The notes under the pieces are model-generated. The model was not told where the DNA came from. It did not search any database and saw nothing but the letters and a program-made list of their open reading frames with translations. A DNA stretch of 64,000 nt. Source: an uncultured Myxococcales bacterium. GTDB lineage: Bacteria; Myxococcota_A; UBA9042. The position numbers and the translations under genes were made by a program. This document shows positions 60,980 to 64,000 of this stretch, piece by piece (positions within the stretch are counted from its first letter, which is position 1; each line of letters opens with the position of its first letter). The DNA lies in the NCBI GenBank assembly GCA_903842345.1, contig CAIMLR010000014.1, positions 186,001 to 250,000 on the forward strand, read 5' to 3'.

Positions 60980-63767
60980 CGTACGCCGCCACGACCTGGA
61001 CTTGTTCCACCGCCAGCGGAACAGCCGTCACGAGCGCGACGTTGCCATCGCGGACCGTCAGCACCACTTCCATGCCCGTGTGCAACTGGCCATCCAGGAT
61101 GCAATCCGTCACGAACGACTCCACAAGCGACTCCACGCGCGACCGCAGCGACCGCGCGCCATGCGCCGGGTCCAGCCCGCCGTCCAGCACAAGCTCCACG
61201 ACGGAATCGTCCGCCCGATAGCGAATCAGCCGCGCCTCGTAGAGCCGCTCCGCGCCCAGCGCCAGATGGCGAATCGCGATTTCCCGCGCCGCAGCCACGC
61301 CCAGCGGACGGAACACAATCGGCTCGTCGATGCGGCTCCAGAACTCCGGCGGCAGCGCGCTCTTGGCCCTCTCGATCACGGCACTCTCCAGCGCCGGATC
61401 CGCGTCAAGCCGTTCGGGCGGCGGCGCATCGTACTGGCCAAAACCGACCTTGCGGCGCACGCCTTGCACCAGCAACTCCGCGCCCAGGTTGGAGGTCATG
61501 ACCACGATGCAATTGCGCACGTCGACAACCTGGCCGTGCGCGTCCTTGATTTTGCCCGCGTCCAGCAGTTGCAGCAGCAGGCTCAGGACTTCCGGCGCGG
61601 CGCGGTCAATCTCGTCAAACAGCAGCACGCGATACGGCCGCTTCTGCAGCGCGTGTGCCAGCTGCCCCGCCTGCGCGTGGCCAACGTAGCCCGGCGGCGA
61701 ACCGATGAGCTTGGCGACGCTGTGCGCCTCGGAAAACTCCGTCATGTCAAAGCGCACGAGCGCGTCATCCACGACGAACAGGCACTGCGCCAGCGCGCGC
61801 GCCGTCTCCGTCTTGCCCACGCCCGGCGCGCCGACAAACAGCAGCGACGCCAGCGGCCGGTCGCCTGAAAAACCCGCGTAGTTGCGCTGAATCCGCCGCG
61901 CCACACGCTGCATCGCCGCGTCGTGACCCACGATGCGCGCCTGCAAATCCGCCGCCAGGTCGCGAATCCGGCCGCGCTCGTCGGCCAGCAAACGGTCCAT
62001 CGGCACGGCGGTCAATTGGTGCACGGCGCGCGCGATGTCGTCGACCATCACCTGCGGACGTCCCGCCCGCCGCGTCTGCGCGCCCGCGCGATCCAGCACG
62101 GCAATCGCCTTGTCCGGCAGGCAGCGGTCGGTGATAAAGCGCTTGGAGAGGTGCACCGCGCTCTGGATCGCCTCGTGACTGTACAGCACCTGATGGTGGC
62201 GCGCGTACACCGGCGCCACGCCGCTCAGGATCGCAATCGCCTCCGACGGACTCGGCTCCGGCACATCCACGGTCTGGAAACGCCGCTCCATCGCCGGATC
62301 TTTTTCGATGTGCCGCTCGTATTCCGTCCGCGTCGTCGCGCCGATGAGCGGAAATTTGCCGCGGGAAAGCGCGCTTTTCAAATCGTTCGCGGCGTCCAGC
62401 GGCCCGTCGCCGGTGCCCGCGCCCATGATGGTGTGAATCTCGTCCATGAACACGAGGATCTGGCCCTCAGCCTTGGCCACTTCATCGCGCAGCTTGCGCA
62501 TCCGCTCGGAGAACGCGCCGCGCAGCGCCGTTCCCGCCAGCAGGGACGACGTCTGGATCTCCATGATCACCGCACTGCCCAGCCGGCCATACTGCGCGAC
62601 GTTGCCCGCCAGCCGCAGCGCCAGCCCCTCGACAACCGCCGTCTTGCCCACGCCCGCTTCGCCGATCAGGCACGGATTGTTGACCTGCTTCATCAGCAGC
62701 ACGTCGATGACCGCGTCGATGATGACGTCGCGGCCAAAAATCGGGTCAATCTCGCCGTTGAGCGCCGCTTGCGTCAGGTTGCGGCCAATTTCGTTCAGCG
62801 TCGGATAGTGCACCGGATCGACGACGAACACGCCGCGCTGCAGCGGCTTGGGCGCGGGCTTGGGCGGCTCCGCCTTGGCGACCGGCGGCAGCGTGACCGG
62901 CTCCACGTGGCGCGGGGTCGGATGCTGTGGCGCGAGGTTCTGCGGCGCGAGGTTCTGGAAATTCTGCGGCGCGGCACTTTGCGGCGGCGGAACCGCAGGC
63001 GTCTCGCCCGTGCGCGAGACTTCCGGAAAACGCTGCTGTTCCGCCGGGCGCGGCGCGGCTTGTTGGCCCGTGACCAGCGGCGGACGCTGCGGATCCCGTT
63101 CGCGCAGGAGGTGCTCGATGGGCGCCTGCATCGGCAGTTGCAGCCGGCGCGTCTGGAGGCGCGGATCGGTCTCAGGCGCCGGCACCGGCGTGCGCAGGTC
63201 CAGCCGGCTCGTTCCCACGCCCATCTGCATATGCGTATCCAGCAGTTGCCGCGGCACCTGCCGCTGGCCCGTGATGCCCGCGCGGTCGTTGGCCAGCGTC
63301 AGATGGCCAATCAGCTTGGCGCGCAGCCCTGGCACGTTGACGCCCGCGGCTTCCAGCACCTTGCTCGCCAGCGCGTTTCGCACCCGGAGCATGGAGGCCA
63401 GCAGCACCGTGGACGTCACCTCGCGCGAGCCGACGTTCTCTGCCAGCCCTTCCGCGAGCCGGTGGATTTCCTTGAGCACTTCCGCGCCGTCCTCGCGCTC
63501 GCGCTCGTCCAGCCGGTCTTCCAGCCGCTCGTACGTGTCCAGCGCCGTCGCCTCGTCGATGCCCGCCTCAAGCAGCAGTTCGCGCGCCGGGCTCTCCACG
63601 AGCAGCGTGCCAATCAGGTAGTGGACGGAATTGCACTGCCGCTGCGTGCCACGCGCCACGGACTCCGCCTGCGTCCGAATCGCCTTGACCTCGCGCGACA
63701 ACGCCACGCCGCCTGTTGCGGTCGTGCGCGGGGCGGGATCAGGGCGCGGCGGCGGCTGGTCGGGCAT
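60969..63767 (-). CDS. ClpA/ClpC-like AAA+ unfoldase
   Basis: 932-residue Clp-family ATPase with two AAA+ modules. An N-terminal Clp-N-like helical domain (about 20-175) is joined by a long Pro/Gln-rich linker (about 185-320). D1 has GEAGVGKT near 370 and MDEIHT near 440; D2 has GAPGVGKT near 650, LLFDEID near 718 and SPPGYVGHAQAG. The ClpB middle coiled coil is absent, as in ClpA. A VGF tripeptide in RRKVGFGQ near 777 sits where ClpA/ClpC carry the ClpP-docking loop, so it may feed a protease. ATG 63767 has only a weak AAGGG upstream, and the frame stays open to 63923. A small lipoprotein and pyrD follow closely. Confidence 0.9.
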   Translation of the reverse strand: MPDQPPPRPDPAPRTTATGGVALSREVKAIRTQAESVARGTQRQCNSVHYLIGTLLVESPARELLLEAGIDEATALDTYERLEDRLDEREREDGAEVLKEIHRLAEGLAENVGSREVTSTVLLASMLRVRNALASKVLEAAGVNVPGLRAKLIGHLTLANDRAGITGQRQVPRQLLDTHMQMGVGTSRLDLRTPVPAPETDPRLQTRRLQLPMQAPIEHLLRERDPQRPPLVTGQQAAPRPAEQQRFPEVSRTGETPAVPPPQSAAPQNFQNLAPQNLAPQHPTPRHVEPVTLPPVAKAEPPKPAPKPLQRGVFVVDPVHYPTLNEIGRNLTQAALNGEIDPIFGRDVIIDAVIDVLLMKQVNNPCLIGEAGVGKTAVVEGLALRLAGNVAQYGRLGSAVIMEIQTSSLLAGTALRGAFSERMRKLRDEVAKAEGQILVFMDEIHTIMGAGTGDGPLDAANDLKSALSRGKFPLIGATTRTEYERHIEKDPAMERRFQTVDVPEPSPSEAIAILSGVAPVYARHHQVLYSHEAIQSAVHLSKRFITDRCLPDKAIAVLDRAGAQTRRAGRPQVMVDDIARAVHQLTAVPMDRLLADERGRIRDLAADLQARIVGHDAAMQRVARRIQRNYAGFSGDRPLASLLFVGAPGVGKTETARALAQCLFVVDDALVRFDMTEFSEAHSVAKLIGSPPGYVGHAQAGQLAHALQKRPYRVLLFDEIDRAAPEVLSLLLQLLDAGKIKDAHGQVVDVRNCIVVMTSNLGAELLVQGVRRKVGFGQYDAPPPERLDADPALESAVIERAKSALPPEFWSRIDEPIVFRPLGVAAAREIAIRHLALGAERLYEARLIRYRADDSVVELVLDGGLDPAHGARSLRSRVESLVESFVTDCILDGQLHTGMEVVLTVRDGNVALVTAVPLAVEQVQVVAAYDGE

Positions 63768-64000
63768 GGGTGGCAGACCCTTGATCGCGTGAGGAGAGGG
63801 CAACGGGCCGGGCGGCGTGCGCGGATGCGGTGCACGCCCGTAGGTACGTCGGAGCCGACTATCTGTCAACTTTTTCGTGTGATAGCGCTGCAGCGACGGT
63901 CGCTGCGGCGACATCGGCTGCACTGCGGACTACGGCTGATTCGCGGCCGCCGGCACGGGCAAATCACGCCACACAACAAGCCGCACGCGGGCCGCAGCTT

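Overview
The window is a visibly GC-rich chromosomal segment, tightly packed with about 43 protein genes on both strands. I saw no tRNA, rRNA, CRISPR array, insertion sequence or phage gene. It looks like a Gram-negative myxobacterium-like organism (Myxococcota, formerly Deltaproteobacteria). The pointers are ten lipobox-bearing lipoproteins, several with long Asp/Ala-rich stretches just after the lipidated Cys, MopE-type metal-binding repeats, Dictyostelium-type CTDC and somatomedin-B-like cysteine repeats, an outer-membrane barrel, and a eukaryotic-type Ser/Thr kinase fused to TPRs. This assignment is an inference; there is no marker gene here to prove it.

Layout. 1-9 kb: a giant MopE-repeat lipoprotein, a DUF72 protein, a radical SAM protein, a divergent RelA/SpoT-like protein, a nitronate monooxygenase and a DUF1003 membrane protein. 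9-13 kb: a cutinase-like lipoprotein, a Cys-rich lipoprotein and hemN behind a perfect FNR-type site. 13-17 kb: a minus-strand envelope-glycan operon (methyltransferase, GT2 glycosyltransferase, polytopic membrane protein). 17-25 kb: a plus-strand set of MrfA-like DUF1998 helicase, patatin-like phospholipase, UvrD-like helicase and a rhomboid-like protein whose catalytic His appears replaced. 25-33 kb: plant-type nadA overlapping a somatomedin-B lipoprotein by one base; divergently, the agmatine-to-putrescine pair (aguB, aguA), an ABC exporter and an LD-carboxypeptidase.

33-40 kb: a 3 x 43 bp tandem repeat, a small membrane protein, a CrtI-like oxidoreductase, a lipoprotein, a zinc-ribbon protein, an OmpL-like barrel and, upstream of the barrel gene, a frameshifted lipoprotein gene. 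39-44 kb: a papain-like protease that appears fused to a chagasin-like inhibitor of such proteases, divergent from the Ser/Thr kinase, followed by a secreted protein made of 11-residue LEA-like repeats. 44-49 kb: two Cys-rich lipoproteins, a tandem AHSA1/SRPBCC protein and an orphan helical protein. 49-56 kb: a 42-bp periodic repeat, a hybrid sensor kinase, fadH and a YhiN-like flavoprotein. 56-64 kb: a 1104-residue modular lipoprotein, then a likely operon of a ClpA/ClpC-like unfoldase, a small lipoprotein and pyrD.

The most unusual signals are the protease-inhibitor fusion, the two repeat arrays with about four-helical-turn spacing, the LEA-like secreted protein, the rhomboid-like pseudoprotease and its operon, and the FNR box at hemN.
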